Notes under the pieces: generated by a model | The model's database searches: none | What the model saw: the letters and a program-made list of their open reading frames with translations, nothing else | What the model was told of the DNA's origin: nothing | Position numbers and translations under genes: made by a program | NCBI RefSeq assembly: GCF_024585285.1 | Contig: NZ_CP040755.1 | Span: 3,844,001-3,908,000, forward strand | Origin: Colwellia sp. M166 | GTDB lineage: Bacteria > Pseudomonadota > Gammaproteobacteria > Enterobacterales > Alteromonadaceae | Direction of reading: 5' to 3' | Length of the DNA: 64,000 nucleotides | Shown here: piece by piece, positions 9,838 to 19,152 of the stretch | Layout of the letters: every line of letters begins with the position of its first letter | Numbering within the stretch: the first letter of the stretch is position 1

Positions 9838-11304
9838 TCAACTGTTAGATATTTTAGTTGCGTTTAGCTTGCTTAATACCGGTAAGATTTTATTCACTTT
9901 ATCGTAAGTTTCTTGATACTCGCTGTCAACGTTTGAATCAGCAACGAGGCCACCACCCGCCCAACAGTGTATTTTTTCCTTGTGACAAACTAAGGTTCTG
10001 ATGGTGATACTGGTATCCATATTACCGCAAGCAGATAAGTAACCGATAGAGCCACAATAGACACTTCGTTGGTTTGGTTCTAATTCTTCAATAATATCCA
10101 TGGCTCTAATTTTTGGCGCGCCAGTGATGGAGCCTCCAGGAAACGCCGCACGCAATAAATCACTACCATCGTATTGTGCTGCTATCTCTCCTTCAACGGT
10201 ACTGACTAAGTGGTGCACGGCTGGAAAGCTTTCAATGGCAAATAATGCTGGCACAGTTACTGAACCTGGTACACACACGCGGCTAATATCGTTACGCAGC
10301 AGATCAACAATCATTAAGTTCTCTGCTCTATCTTTACTCGCTTGTCGTAATTCATTGGCATTGGCCTGATCTGTCACGGGGTCTTGACTGCGAGGTCGGG
10401 TGCCTTTAATCGGCTTACTTTGTATTTTATTGCCGACTTTTTGCAGAAAACGTTCAGGTGAAATACTCAAGATCGCACTATCATCAAAACGCAAAAAAGC
10501 AGAAAAAGGCGCTTTGTTTTCGGCTCTCAAGGCACAATAAGCCTGATATTCACAACCACTATATTGTGCGCTAAAACGTTGAGCTAAATTAATTTGATAG
10601 CAATCGCCAGACAATAAATAATCATGCACTTGTTGAAATTTTTCACGATATTGTGCCTGTGGCATATTAGATTGCCATGGTGTGGTTAATTTGAAATTTT
10701 TTGTTGCTCCGGTACTTGTTTCTAAATTTAAATCATTAGCGACAGTGGCTTGTGACGATTTTTTTGTTAACGCATGATTAAAAAAGTCAATAAATGATGC
10801 TCTGTGTTCATCAAAACATAGTAACCAGTATTGTTGTAATTTTCGATCACAAATAACCGCGTGTTGGTAAATGCCAATGGCCATTTCAGGAATGGCGATA
10901 TCTTTATGCGTTTGCTGCTTGATAACCTCAAAACGTTTACCTAAATCGTAAGCGAAATAGCCAACCGCGCCACCTTTGAAGGGTAATGCACAAGGGGCAA
11001 TATCAACATCCTCAAAACAAGCTTTTTGCTGTTGCTTTAAGAGTAACAGTGGGTCTTCATTACTTTGATATTGGCTGTTATCGCGCATATGTTTAACGCT
11101 AGTGGTATCACCCAAGGTGGTTAACGTAATACTGGGTTGCCAGACCATAATGTCATAACGGCTATCAATATGCGTACTCTCACAAGAATCTAACCACATT
11201 GCCCAAGGCTGCTCAGCAATAAGCGAGAATAAGCTTTGGCTATCATATGGCGTGTCTAATTGCAGTAATTGTGCGGACAGTCGTCTTCTGGAATTTGTTG
11301 GCAA
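9838..11304 (-). CDS. pabB: Aminodeoxychorismate synthase component I
   Basis: PabB joins chorismate with ammonia (from PabA) to make 4-amino-4-deoxychorismate, a precursor of folate. The protein is 488 residues with the chorismate-binding fold. The motif PIKGTRPR has Lys where TrpE has Ala (PIAGT), which is the diagnostic PabB residue. GGSITGAPKIRAMDIIEELE and the GSIGYL region near the C-terminus are also present. No ATG exists before residue 37, so translation probably starts at the TTG at 11304, which has GAGAA upstream. That places the PWAMWLDS motif about where E. coli PabB has PWAMLLHS. The gene is divergent from the fumarase gene. Confidence 0.92.
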   Translation of the reverse strand: MPTNSRRRLSAQLLQLDTPYDSQSLFSLIAEQPWAMWLDSCESTHIDSRYDIMVWQPSITLTTLGDTTSVKHMRDNSQYQSNEDPLLLLKQQQKACFEDVDIAPCALPFKGGAVGYFAYDLGKRFEVIKQQTHKDIAIPEMAIGIYQHAVICDRKLQQYWLLCFDEHRASFIDFFNHALTKKSSQATVANDLNLETSTGATKNFKLTTPWQSNMPQAQYREKFQQVHDYLLSGDCYQINLAQRFSAQYSGCEYQAYCALRAENKAPFSAFLRFDDSAILSISPERFLQKVGNKIQSKPIKGTRPRSQDPVTDQANANELRQASKDRAENLMIVDLLRNDISRVCVPGSVTVPALFAIESFPAVHHLVSTVEGEIAAQYDGSDLLRAAFPGGSITGAPKIRAMDIIEELEPNQRSVYCGSIGYLSACGNMDTSITIRTLVCHKEKIHCWAGGGLVADSNVDSEYQETYDKVNKILPVLSKLNATKISNS

Positions 11305-11472
11305 AGTATTCTCACACTATTTAATCGATAGAAATTAAGTCAAGGTCTCTGTATCTGGGTCACTATATTAGACCATTTGATACTGGTAGGGATTTAACAA
11401 CCGATGTATGATATCGGCAAATTTATAACTTTCAACTTATCTCTCGCCCAATTGATAAAAAAAGAGACCGTT

Positions 11473-12999
11473 ATGGCTATTATAAAACAGCAAGACCTAA
11501 TCGAAAGCGTTGCAGACGCGCTACAATATATTTCCTTCTATCATCCGTTAGATTTTATTCAAGCACTTGAAAAGGCTTATCACAAAGAAGAAAGCCAGGC
11601 GGCGAAAGACGCTATTGCGCAAATTCTGATTAATTCGCGTATGTCGGCACACGGTAAACGTCCAATTTGCCAAGATACGGGTATTGTTACCTGTTTTGTC
11701 AAAATTGGTATGGCTGTGCAGTGGGATAAGACTGACATGACGGTGCAACAAATGGTAGACGAAGGTACGCGTCGTGCATATTTAAACCCTGATAATCCAT
11801 TACGCGCGTCAATTGTTGCTGATCCTGCTGGCAAGCGAATTAATACCAAAGATAATACACCGTCAGTAGTTCATATTGATATGGTGCCTGGCGATCACAT
11901 TGAAGTGATGATTGCTGCTAAAGGCGGCGGAAGCGAAAACAAATCTAAAATGGCCATGCTAAATCCAAGTGACTCTATTGCTGATTGGGTGGTGAAAACC
12001 TTACCAACAATGGGTGCAGGCTGGTGTCCACCAGGCATGTTAGGTATAGGCATTGGTGGTACGGCTGAAAAAGCAGGCGTATTAGCAAAAGAAAGTTTGA
12101 TGGATCCCGTCAATATTCAGGATCTGATTGACCGAGGCCCTGAAAGTGCAGAAGAAGAGTTACGTTTAGAAATCTATGACCGTGTTAATAAGCTAGGTAT
12201 CGGTGCGCAAGGTCTAGGTGGTTTAACCACGGTGGTTGATATTAAAATTAATTCAGTACCAACCCACGCCGCTTCAAAACCCGTAGTGATGATCCCAAAT
12301 TGTGCTGCGACTCGTCATGTGCATTTCCATCTTGATGGCTCAGGCTCTGCTGATTTAACGCCGCCAAAACTTGAAGATTGGCCTGAGATTACTTGGGAAG
12401 TTGGTGAAAATGTGCGTCGTGTTAATGTTGATGAATTATCAAAAGCTGATGTTAGTTCATGGAAAACAGGTGAAACGGTACTGTTAAGTGGCACAATTTT
12501 AACTGGTCGCGATGCTGCGCATAAACGTATTCAGGATATGCTAGCCGCAGGTGAAGAATTACCGGTAGACTTTACTGACAAATTTATTTACTACGTAGGT
12601 CCTGTTGATGCTATTGGTGATGAAGCTGTAGGCCCAGCTGGACCAACAACAGCAACACGTATGGATAAATTTACTGAAATGATGCTATCGAAAACAGGTT
12701 TATTAGGTACTATCGGTAAAGCTGAACGTGGCCCTGAAACGGTTGAGTGCATTAAAAATCATAAGTCAGTTTATTTAATGGCCGTCGGTGGCGCGGCATA
12801 CTTAGTGTCTAAAGCCATTAAAAAAGCCAAAGTTGTGGCTTTTGAAGATATGGGTATGGAAGCGATTTACGAATTCGTTGTCGAAGATATGCCCGTTACG
12901 GTTGCCGTTGATAGCTTAGGTGAATCAGCACATGTTACTGGGCCTGCTATCTGGCAAGCGAAGATTGCAGAACTCGATAGTAAATTAAAAGGCGAGTAA
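11473..12999 (+). CDS. fumA: Class I fumarate hydratase (4Fe-4S), FumA/FumB type
   Basis: The enzyme interconverts fumarate and malate in the TCA cycle. The alpha and beta parts are fused in one chain of 508 residues. I chose the ATG at 11473 (MAIIKQQDL), with AGAGA upstream, over an extension of 23 residues from 11404. Cysteines likely to hold the oxygen-sensitive 4Fe-4S cluster are in ICQDTG, GWCPPG and IPNCAATRH. The beta part carries GRDAAHKR and GPAGPTTATRMD. This is not the iron-free class II FumC. A terminator follows directly. The symbol is by family; fumB in an anaerobic role cannot be excluded. Confidence 0.92.
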   Translation: MAIIKQQDLIESVADALQYISFYHPLDFIQALEKAYHKEESQAAKDAIAQILINSRMSAHGKRPICQDTGIVTCFVKIGMAVQWDKTDMTVQQMVDEGTRRAYLNPDNPLRASIVADPAGKRINTKDNTPSVVHIDMVPGDHIEVMIAAKGGGSENKSKMAMLNPSDSIADWVVKTLPTMGAGWCPPGMLGIGIGGTAEKAGVLAKESLMDPVNIQDLIDRGPESAEEELRLEIYDRVNKLGIGAQGLGGLTTVVDIKINSVPTHAASKPVVMIPNCAATRHVHFHLDGSGSADLTPPKLEDWPEITWEVGENVRRVNVDELSKADVSSWKTGETVLLSGTILTGRDAAHKRIQDMLAAGEELPVDFTDKFIYYVGPVDAIGDEAVGPAGPTTATRMDKFTEMMLSKTGLLGTIGKAERGPETVECIKNHKSVYLMAVGGAAYLVSKAIKKAKVVAFEDMGMEAIYEFVVEDMPVTVAVDSLGESAHVTGPAIWQAKIAELDSKLKGE

Positions 13000-13011
13000 T
13001 TCACTGTTATT

Positions 13012-13036
13012 AAAACGCCCATCCGGGCGTTTTTTT
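13012..13036 (+). terminator. Intrinsic terminator of the fumarase gene
   Basis: AACGCCC pairs with GGGCGTT around ATCC, followed by seven T in all. Confidence 0.9.
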
Positions 13037-13122
13037 ATGTACAGGATGTACGGTATGTCGCGGTCACATGGATGTGAAAGAGCGTGTATGTACAGGATGT
13101 ACGGTATGTCGCGGTCACATGG
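13037..13122. repeat. 35-bp direct repeat, two exact copies
   Basis: The 35 bases at 13037-13071 recur exactly at 13088-13122; the sequence starts ATGTACAGGATGTACGG. The 31-base stretch starting GATGTGAAAG at 13071-13101 recurs imperfectly at 13172-13202. The array fills most of the gap between the fumarase terminator and the S9 peptidase. On the minus strand it reads as a repeated peptide (CDRDIPYILYI), which I regard as accidental. Confidence 0.85.
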
Positions 13123-13246
13123 TCGTTCCTTGCCACCCATGGCATCACGCATTAATATATCCTTATATGTCGATGTGAAAGCGCGTGTATGTTCAGAATG
13201 TATAGTAAAAATATTAATAAAAGCATATAAACAAAAGTAGGATGTT

Positions 13247-15283
13247 ATGAATAAAAAAATAGGCAGCATGGCAACGCTTACTACGTTGGCCTTTGCCAGT
13301 GCGACAAGTGCTGCGAGCACAGTCGAGTCAAAGGTGTTAGATGTCACGGCATTAACAGAGTTTAATCAAATTCATGATTTTGTCGTTTCTCCGCAAGGTG
13401 ACAGCTTTATATATCGCCTAAAAAAAGGCATTCGCTCTACAGATAACCACCTTTATTTGCAAAACGTAAATTCAAATAAGGCGCAGCAGCTGACCAGCAA
13501 CTCAAGTGGTGAAAGCAATGTCATGTACGCACAAGATGGAAAAAGTATTTATTTTCTTTCTGCGCGCAGTGGTAGCTCACAAATATGGCAATTACCACTG
13601 AGCGGTGGTGAAGCTCAGCAAGTATCAGCGTTGCCTCTTGATATTAACGGTTTTCAAATGTCTAATGATGGTAAACGTTTTGCCGTTGAGCTAACGGTTA
13701 TGCCGGGCTGTGAAACTATGCAGTGTACGCTTGATGCCAAAGCTACTGACGCCAAGAAAAAGCATAATATTAGAGTGTACGAGCAATTAATGATTCGTCA
13801 CTGGGATACATGGAATAGCGCTTATAAGTCACATTTATTTGTGGCAGAAAAAAATGACAGTGGTGCGTTTACACAAGCGACTGATTTAATACCTTCATGG
13901 CAGGGCGATATTGCCGGCGCAGGTGAGGTGAGTTTTCATCCTGACGGTAAAAGCTTAAGCTTTTCAGCAAAGCTGCCAAGCAAAAAACAAGCGTGGAATA
14001 CTAACTTCGATATTTTTGAAGTCGATTTAACCACTAAAGAACTCACTAATATTACCGAAGAAAATACCGCTTGGGATGCAAAACCGGTTTATTCTCCTAA
14101 TGGTCGTTATTTAGCCTATAAAGCCATGTCGGTGCCTGGCTATGAATCAGATAAGTTTACGGTGATGATCCGTGATGGAAAAACCGGTAAAACGCGTGCT
14201 GTTGCCAAACAGTGGGATCGCTCGGTGAGCGAGTTAGTTTTTGCTGATGATAACCGTACTTTGTATGTTACCGCCAATGATATGGGTCAAAAAAGCATTT
14301 TTGAAATAAACCCAGAGTTTGGTGATGTTCGTCGCGTATATAATGATGGCACGGCAGGGAAAATAGCTGTATCAGCAGAGAAAGTGTTTTTTACTCGTCA
14401 CGCGCTTGATGCGCCAACCGATATCTTCGCCATTGACCGTGACGGTCAGCAGTTAAAGCAGCTAACGCAAGTCAATGCCGATAAACTGAGTAATATTTCA
14501 CTTTCAGAGTTTGAACAGTTCAATTTTAAAGGCTGGAACGATGAAGAGGTACATGGTTACTGGTTAAAGCCAGCAAACTTCCAAGAGGGTAACAAATACC
14601 CTATTGCTTTTTTAGTGCATGGTGGACCACAAGGCAGTTTCGGTAATATGTTTCATTATCGTTGGAATGCACAGTTATGGGCGGCGCAAGGCTATGCTGT
14701 TGTGATGATCGATTTTCATGGCTCCATTGGTTATGGACAACAATTTACCGATTCAATCGCGCGTGATTGGGGCGGAAAGCCACTAGAAGACTTACAAAAA
14801 GGCCTTGCTGATATCACCAGTCAAGAACCTTGGATGGATGCTGATAACGCTTGCGCACTCGGAGCATCGTATGGTGGTTACATGATGAACTGGATCCAAG
14901 GTAATTGGTCTGATGGTTTTAAATGTATTGTTAATCATGCTGGTTTGTATGATATGCCAAGCTTTTACGGCTCAACAGAAGAGCTTTGGTTCCCTGAACA
15001 CGATATGGGCGGCCCCGTTTGGCAAGGTAGTGAAGACTATAATAAATTTAACCCTGCGGCTTTAGTTAAAAACTGGCAAACGCCGATGTTAGTCATTCAA
15101 GGTGAGCTAGATTATCGTGTACCTTACGCGCAAAGCTTAGGAGCGTTTACCGCTTTACAACGTCAAAGCATTCCAAGTCGTTTGGTGATGTTTCCAGATG
15201 AAGATCATCATATTCGCAATCCGGATAACTTGAAAGTATGGTATCAAGAAGTGTTTAACTGGATGAAAAAGTATACTAAGTAA
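13247..15283 (+). CDS. Secreted S9-family serine peptidase (prolyl oligopeptidase / acylaminoacyl-peptidase type)
   Basis: This 678-residue peptidase has a signal peptide (MNKKIGSMATLTTLAFASATSAAS) and is probably periplasmic. The N-terminal two thirds hold PD40/WD40-like beta-propeller blades (for example SFHPDGKSLSFSAKL and VYSPNGRYLAYKA). The C-terminal alpha/beta-hydrolase domain carries the nucleophile in GASYGGYM, the acid in GELDYRVP and the histidine in DEDHHI. The FLVHGGPQGSFG oxyanion loop is intact. A GGAT sits just upstream of the ATG. Members of this family trim short peptides in protein-feeding marine bacteria; exact specificity (dipeptidyl or acylaminoacyl) is not visible. The gene is monocistronic. 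Confidence 0.93.
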   Translation: MNKKIGSMATLTTLAFASATSAASTVESKVLDVTALTEFNQIHDFVVSPQGDSFIYRLKKGIRSTDNHLYLQNVNSNKAQQLTSNSSGESNVMYAQDGKSIYFLSARSGSSQIWQLPLSGGEAQQVSALPLDINGFQMSNDGKRFAVELTVMPGCETMQCTLDAKATDAKKKHNIRVYEQLMIRHWDTWNSAYKSHLFVAEKNDSGAFTQATDLIPSWQGDIAGAGEVSFHPDGKSLSFSAKLPSKKQAWNTNFDIFEVDLTTKELTNITEENTAWDAKPVYSPNGRYLAYKAMSVPGYESDKFTVMIRDGKTGKTRAVAKQWDRSVSELVFADDNRTLYVTANDMGQKSIFEINPEFGDVRRVYNDGTAGKIAVSAEKVFFTRHALDAPTDIFAIDRDGQQLKQLTQVNADKLSNISLSEFEQFNFKGWNDEEVHGYWLKPANFQEGNKYPIAFLVHGGPQGSFGNMFHYRWNAQLWAAQGYAVVMIDFHGSIGYGQQFTDSIARDWGGKPLEDLQKGLADITSQEPWMDADNACALGASYGGYMMNWIQGNWSDGFKCIVNHAGLYDMPSFYGSTEELWFPEHDMGGPVWQGSEDYNKFNPAALVKNWQTPMLVIQGELDYRVPYAQSLGAFTALQRQSIPSRLVMFPDEDHHIRNPDNLKVWYQEVFNWMKKYTK

Positions 15284-15346
15284 AATATCTTATCACGGGG
15301 GGCGGTGCATATAGCACCGTTATGACTACTAAACTCTGCATTAATC

Positions 15347-15405
15347 TTATACCAATTCTACTAAGTTTCCCTCTCAGCGAACAAAGTTAATAGACTTGGT
15401 GTTAA
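15347..15405. repeat. Dispersed TATACCAA...TTGGT element, copy 1
   Basis: The 59-bp element starts TTATACCAATTCTACTAAG and ends TTGGTGTTAA, so its ends are inverted. It aligns along its whole length with 30641-30696. Confidence 0.6.
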
Positions 15406-15423
15406 ATGAAGAGCTTGTAAGGT

Positions 15424-15462
15424 AAAAAAACGGTAATGCTATTGCAAGCATTGCCGTTTTTT
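15424..15462. terminator. Bidirectional terminator between S9 peptidase and lipoprotein genes
   Basis: ACGGTAATGCT pairs with AGCATTGCCGT (one G-T pair) around a short loop, flanked by A7 on the left and T6 on the right. Confidence 0.85.
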
Positions 15463-15500
15463 ATGTCTTGAATAAGCAGTACTAGCCCATTTATTATGCC

Positions 15501-15534
15501 TTATGGTGTTTCATTATGGTGTTTCATTATGGTG
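15501..15534. repeat. 13-bp tandem repeat, about 2.6 units
   Basis: TTATGGTGTTTCA is repeated twice exactly and followed by TTATGGTG. Confidence 0.8.
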
Positions 15535-15686
15535 CTAGGCTGCAATATCAGCTATATAAAAGAGCGCTTTACTGGTTAGTCAGTGTAGTGCTGATACTAG
15601 TATGCAACTACACTTAATGAGTAACGTTCAATAAGGCATATTTATCAATAAGCCATAAATTTTTAGTTTCTATGGCGTTAATTAAT

Positions 15687-17198
15687 CTAATTACACTCCT
15701 GCCAGTCAACGCCATCAGTACTACATTCCTTAATATAGGTATAATCTTCACTGTATGTAAGACGTTCCCAAAGACCACTAGAGTACTTATCTGTTTGCAC
15801 TCGGGTTGCTTTACTATCATCAGTAATTCGTTTATGCCAGTCAGTAACCTCTACGGTTACTTCATCATCAAACAGATAAGGTAGTTGTTTTAGGTGAGTG
15901 ATTAATTCTGTGCTATCAAGGTCGTTCGTTTTATCTGCTAATGACTTCCAGTGACTCAAGGTATCAAATTCAGCTAAATCGTCATAGATAGTAAAATTAG
16001 CATCGTAGCTGATATTCGACACTTGATAAGTGATCGCGTAATATTTTCTGTCCGAGTTGTCGAAACCTTGGCTATTACAAGTCTCAAAATCAGCCGTGAT
16101 GCTATACGGACTGCTGTTTGATAACTGGTACTTTACGCCATCTTCGGTGAATGATGCAGACTCGTTATTGATACAAATATACTCTTGACCACCGTTACTG
16201 GTATAAATGTCTTTTTGTATGCTTAATATACCGTCGTTCCATGGTGAAACAGTTTCTTCTCGGTCATAAATAACCAGATCAATCGCACTATGATCATCAT
16301 TAAGTCTAACAGTTTCAATGAGATAACCTGTCGGGAGAAAAATAATACTTTCTCGATACCAAGCGTCAGGGAAACCAGTGCCTTGATCATAGAATTCATT
16401 CTGGTACACCGTGACTCTAATTTCGATAGCGTTCGGGTACTGTGTTTCAAGATCTAACTGATGGGCATATGAGGTTTTTAATCCCGTGACAATATTTTGT
16501 GCTGCTTGATACGCTTCTGCATTTTCCGAGGCAATAAAGTCAGCATAAATATCCTGTGCAGAGATATTATAATGACTAACTAAATTTCTGATCACTGAGT
16601 TGATTTCTGTGGCTAATTCTGTTCGTAAACTATAATTATTTTTCAATATTTCACAGCTCATAGCTGATTTGCTACTTGCAGATAATTTATCTTGCAGCTG
16701 TTGCCAAAGCACTGTTGTGAGAGGCGAAATATGTAGTAAGTCAATATCAGTGATCGGCAATAATGTTGGTGGTTTCGACATCTGATAAGCTTGCGTTACT
16801 TCACCTAAGTCTTCATCAATTGCGCCAACAGGTATATCAACATATAAAGTAGCATAGGTTAGGCATTCTTTTTCATCATCGCTAAGCTCTAATGTATAGT
16901 CGCCAGCATCACCTGATACGGTAATAGGCTCATCATTGTTATGTTGTTTATCGCCATTAAGATCAAGCCACACACTAGCACCTGAGACATAACCGTCAAT
17001 CACTTTACCTGAAAAAACATGTGTTACTGGCGGGGTTGGCTCAGGCTCAGGCACAGGTGTTGGATCCGGTATCGGTGTTGGAACAGGTATAGGCTCTACT
17101 ACCTTTTTAGTTGATGCGTCGCCTCCGCCTCCACATGCAGTCGTTATAATTAATATGACGGATAAACTCAAACAACGAACTATGTTTTTTAATCGCAT
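15687..17198 (-). CDS. Lipoprotein with proline-rich linker, function unknown
   Basis: This 503-residue protein has a lipoprotein signal peptide ending in a lipobox (IITTAC, Cys22), so it should be lipid-anchored, probably in the outer membrane. A Pro/Glu/Val-rich linker of about 30 residues follows. Next comes a small beta domain with GKVIDGYVSGASVWLDLN, a pattern seen at the start of many marine surface lipoproteins and reminiscent of carboxypeptidase-regulatory-like repeats. The helical middle and beta-rich C-terminal half are not recognised. AGGGA lies upstream of the ATG. The gene is alone and convergent with the S9 peptidase. Confidence 0.75.
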   Translation of the reverse strand: MRLKNIVRCLSLSVILIITTACGGGGDASTKKVVEPIPVPTPIPDPTPVPEPEPTPPVTHVFSGKVIDGYVSGASVWLDLNGDKQHNNDEPITVSGDAGDYTLELSDDEKECLTYATLYVDIPVGAIDEDLGEVTQAYQMSKPPTLLPITDIDLLHISPLTTVLWQQLQDKLSASSKSAMSCEILKNNYSLRTELATEINSVIRNLVSHYNISAQDIYADFIASENAEAYQAAQNIVTGLKTSYAHQLDLETQYPNAIEIRVTVYQNEFYDQGTGFPDAWYRESIIFLPTGYLIETVRLNDDHSAIDLVIYDREETVSPWNDGILSIQKDIYTSNGGQEYICINNESASFTEDGVKYQLSNSSPYSITADFETCNSQGFDNSDRKYYAITYQVSNISYDANFTIYDDLAEFDTLSHWKSLADKTNDLDSTELITHLKQLPYLFDDEVTVEVTDWHKRITDDSKATRVQTDKYSSGLWERLTYSEDYTYIKECSTDGVDWQECN

Positions 17199-17558
17199 TA
17201 CTTTTCCCTAAGTGAGTATGTTATTGATATTCTGTTAACATTTTAATTACAATTATTCTATGGTAGCTCTAGCCTACCGTCAACGCTTATTGCTGAATGA
17301 ACAAGCACATTTATTTGAGGCGAATATCGTATAAATGATTAAAAAATGACTAAAATTGCAGTTGTCGTTTCTCTGCATGCGCTTGAGCTACGACTATTGA
17401 TAACAAAAAACCTCAAAGAATTAAAATAGAAAATGACAAGCAGCATTTAGCTTTTGATAAATATCATAACTAGCTGATGTGGAGTTTTAAAAAATGATTA
17501 ACCTTATCAGTAAAATATGCTCTAATAACTGTTAATATTTACAGTATTTGGCGTTACT
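17199..17558. other. Intergenic region between divergent lipoprotein and rmuC
   Basis: These 360 AT-rich bases should hold both promoters. No operator, repeat or short gene stood out. Confidence 0.4.
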
Positions 17559-19013
17559 ATGAATTCATTACTTAATTTTCCTTGGTTAGCTCTAGATAAC
17601 TTTCCGACCTTAATCGCAATAGCATTAGTGTTACTCATTAGCCTAATTCTTATTACATTGGCGTTACTTCGCCAAGTGGTGAAAAATCGCTCATCTTTTA
17701 TTACTCAACAACAACTTTTGCAGCAGTTAGCTGAAAAAGTGAATTTGAGTTATGAAGTTAATGCCAGTAATCAGCAACAACTTCAGCAACAGTTAAGCTT
17801 TAATCATCAACAACTCGCCAACCAGCAAAGCGAGTTAAAAACTTACTTTGAGCAGCAAATATCCGACTTTAAGTTGAAGTTATTGCGTCAACATGGCGAG
17901 CAAGGTGAAAAACAAGCACAGCAACTTTCTAGTAACAGTGAACAGCTTAAAAAAACCTTATATGAACACCACGTTACTTTCAGCGATAACCAACGTAAAG
18001 CCGCCGAACAACTGACAACACAACTTACTGCAACATCTAAGTTAGGTCGTGAAGAAATGGCCAAATCGTTGCATTTATCCAGTCAACAAGTGGCAAAAAG
18101 AATTGATGAATTAACGGTTTCAACCGATAACCGACTAAAAGATATTAGCGGTCAAGTTGAAAAACGTTTAGCTGACGGCTTTGAGAAAACAACGAAAACA
18201 TTCAACGATATTTTACAGCGTTTGGCGCTTATTGATGATGCACAGAAAAAAATTACTGAGCTTTCCAGTAATGTTGTCAGCTTACAAGAAGTGCTATCAG
18301 ATAAACGCTCGCGTGGTGCCTTTGGCGAAGTGCAGTTAAACGCTTTAATTCGCAATGTTTTGCCTGAACAGCATTTCTCACTGCAACACACGCTATCCAA
18401 TGGTAAAATTGCTGACTGTATTTTATTCTTACCTGAGCCAACCGGTAATGTCGTGGTTGATTCTAAGTTTCCGCTCGAAAGTTATAAAAAAATGGCTGAC
18501 AATAGCTTAGGTGAATTTGAACGCAAAGCGGCAGAGCGACAATTCAAGCTCGATATTAAAAAGCATATTAATGACATTAGTGATAAATATTTAATTGAAA
18601 AAGAGACGGCAGATGGTGCGGTAATGTTTATTCCAGCAGAAGCTATTTTCGCGGAAATTCATGCTCATCACAGTGACTTAGTTGATTATGCCAATAAAAA
18701 GCGTGTTTGGTTAGCATCGCCAACCACCTTAATGGCTATTTTAACTACCGCCCGTTCAGTGTTAAAAGACGAGGCAACCCGTAAGCAAATTCATGTCATT
18801 CAGGCGCATTTGTCGCACTTGTCGGCTGACTTTTCTCGCTTTAAAGGCCGTTTTGCTAATTTAGCTAAACATATTGATCAAGCGGCAAGTGACGTTAAAC
18901 AAATTCATACCTCGGCTGATAAAATTAGCAATCGTTTTGAAAAAATAGAGCAAGTTGAATTAAAACAAGAAGATGAAAGCCTTGCTATATCTGCAGATAA
19001 AAAAACTAGCTAA
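17559..19013 (+). CDS. rmuC: DNA recombination protein RmuC homologue
   Basis: This 484-residue protein has an N-terminal membrane segment (about residues 15-37), a long Gln-rich coiled coil (about 45-235) and the RmuC nuclease-like core. Core landmarks are SDKRSRGAFGEVQL, VVVDSKFPLESY, VMFIPAEAIFAEI and LASPTTLMAIL. RmuC limits inversions at short inverted repeats in E. coli and is related to restriction-endonuclease folds. The Glu and Asp-x-Lys residues expected for a catalytic site are visible in GEVQL and VDSKFP. The gene is followed after 139 bases by a diguanylate cyclase on the same strand, without clear evidence of cotranscription. Confidence 0.93.
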   Translation: MNSLLNFPWLALDNFPTLIAIALVLLISLILITLALLRQVVKNRSSFITQQQLLQQLAEKVNLSYEVNASNQQQLQQQLSFNHQQLANQQSELKTYFEQQISDFKLKLLRQHGEQGEKQAQQLSSNSEQLKKTLYEHHVTFSDNQRKAAEQLTTQLTATSKLGREEMAKSLHLSSQQVAKRIDELTVSTDNRLKDISGQVEKRLADGFEKTTKTFNDILQRLALIDDAQKKITELSSNVVSLQEVLSDKRSRGAFGEVQLNALIRNVLPEQHFSLQHTLSNGKIADCILFLPEPTGNVVVDSKFPLESYKKMADNSLGEFERKAAERQFKLDIKKHINDISDKYLIEKETADGAVMFIPAEAIFAEIHAHHSDLVDYANKKRVWLASPTTLMAILTTARSVLKDEATRKQIHVIQAHLSHLSADFSRFKGRFANLAKHIDQAASDVKQIHTSADKISNRFEKIEQVELKQEDESLAISADKKTS

Positions 19014-19152
19014 CCTTATACCTTGCTAGGCAAAGTCACTTAAGACCTTATTTCGCTTCTTTGGTACTAACTTTGCCAGCAGTTGCTATAAAATGCACAA
19101 CGACTAAGCAGAAAAGCGTTGAATTGGTCAACATTTTATTTCGGAGTTACGC

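Larger units (their letters stand above)
15284..15686. other. Intergenic region with repeats between convergent genes
   Basis: No gene was seen. It holds a small hairpin (CGGTGC/GCACCG at 15303-15319), a TATACCAA-type dispersed element, a strong bidirectional terminator and a 13-bp tandem repeat. Confidence 0.6.

Noticed and set aside
13037..13202. Short CRISPR array
   Set aside because: Only two exact repeats with one 16-base spacer and no cas genes; spacing is wrong for CRISPR.
12985..13347. Minus-strand 120-codon frame with repeated CDRDIPYILYI peptide
   Set aside because: It arises from the 35-bp DNA repeat and crosses the fumarase terminator and the start of the S9 peptidase; no ribosome site and not gene-like.
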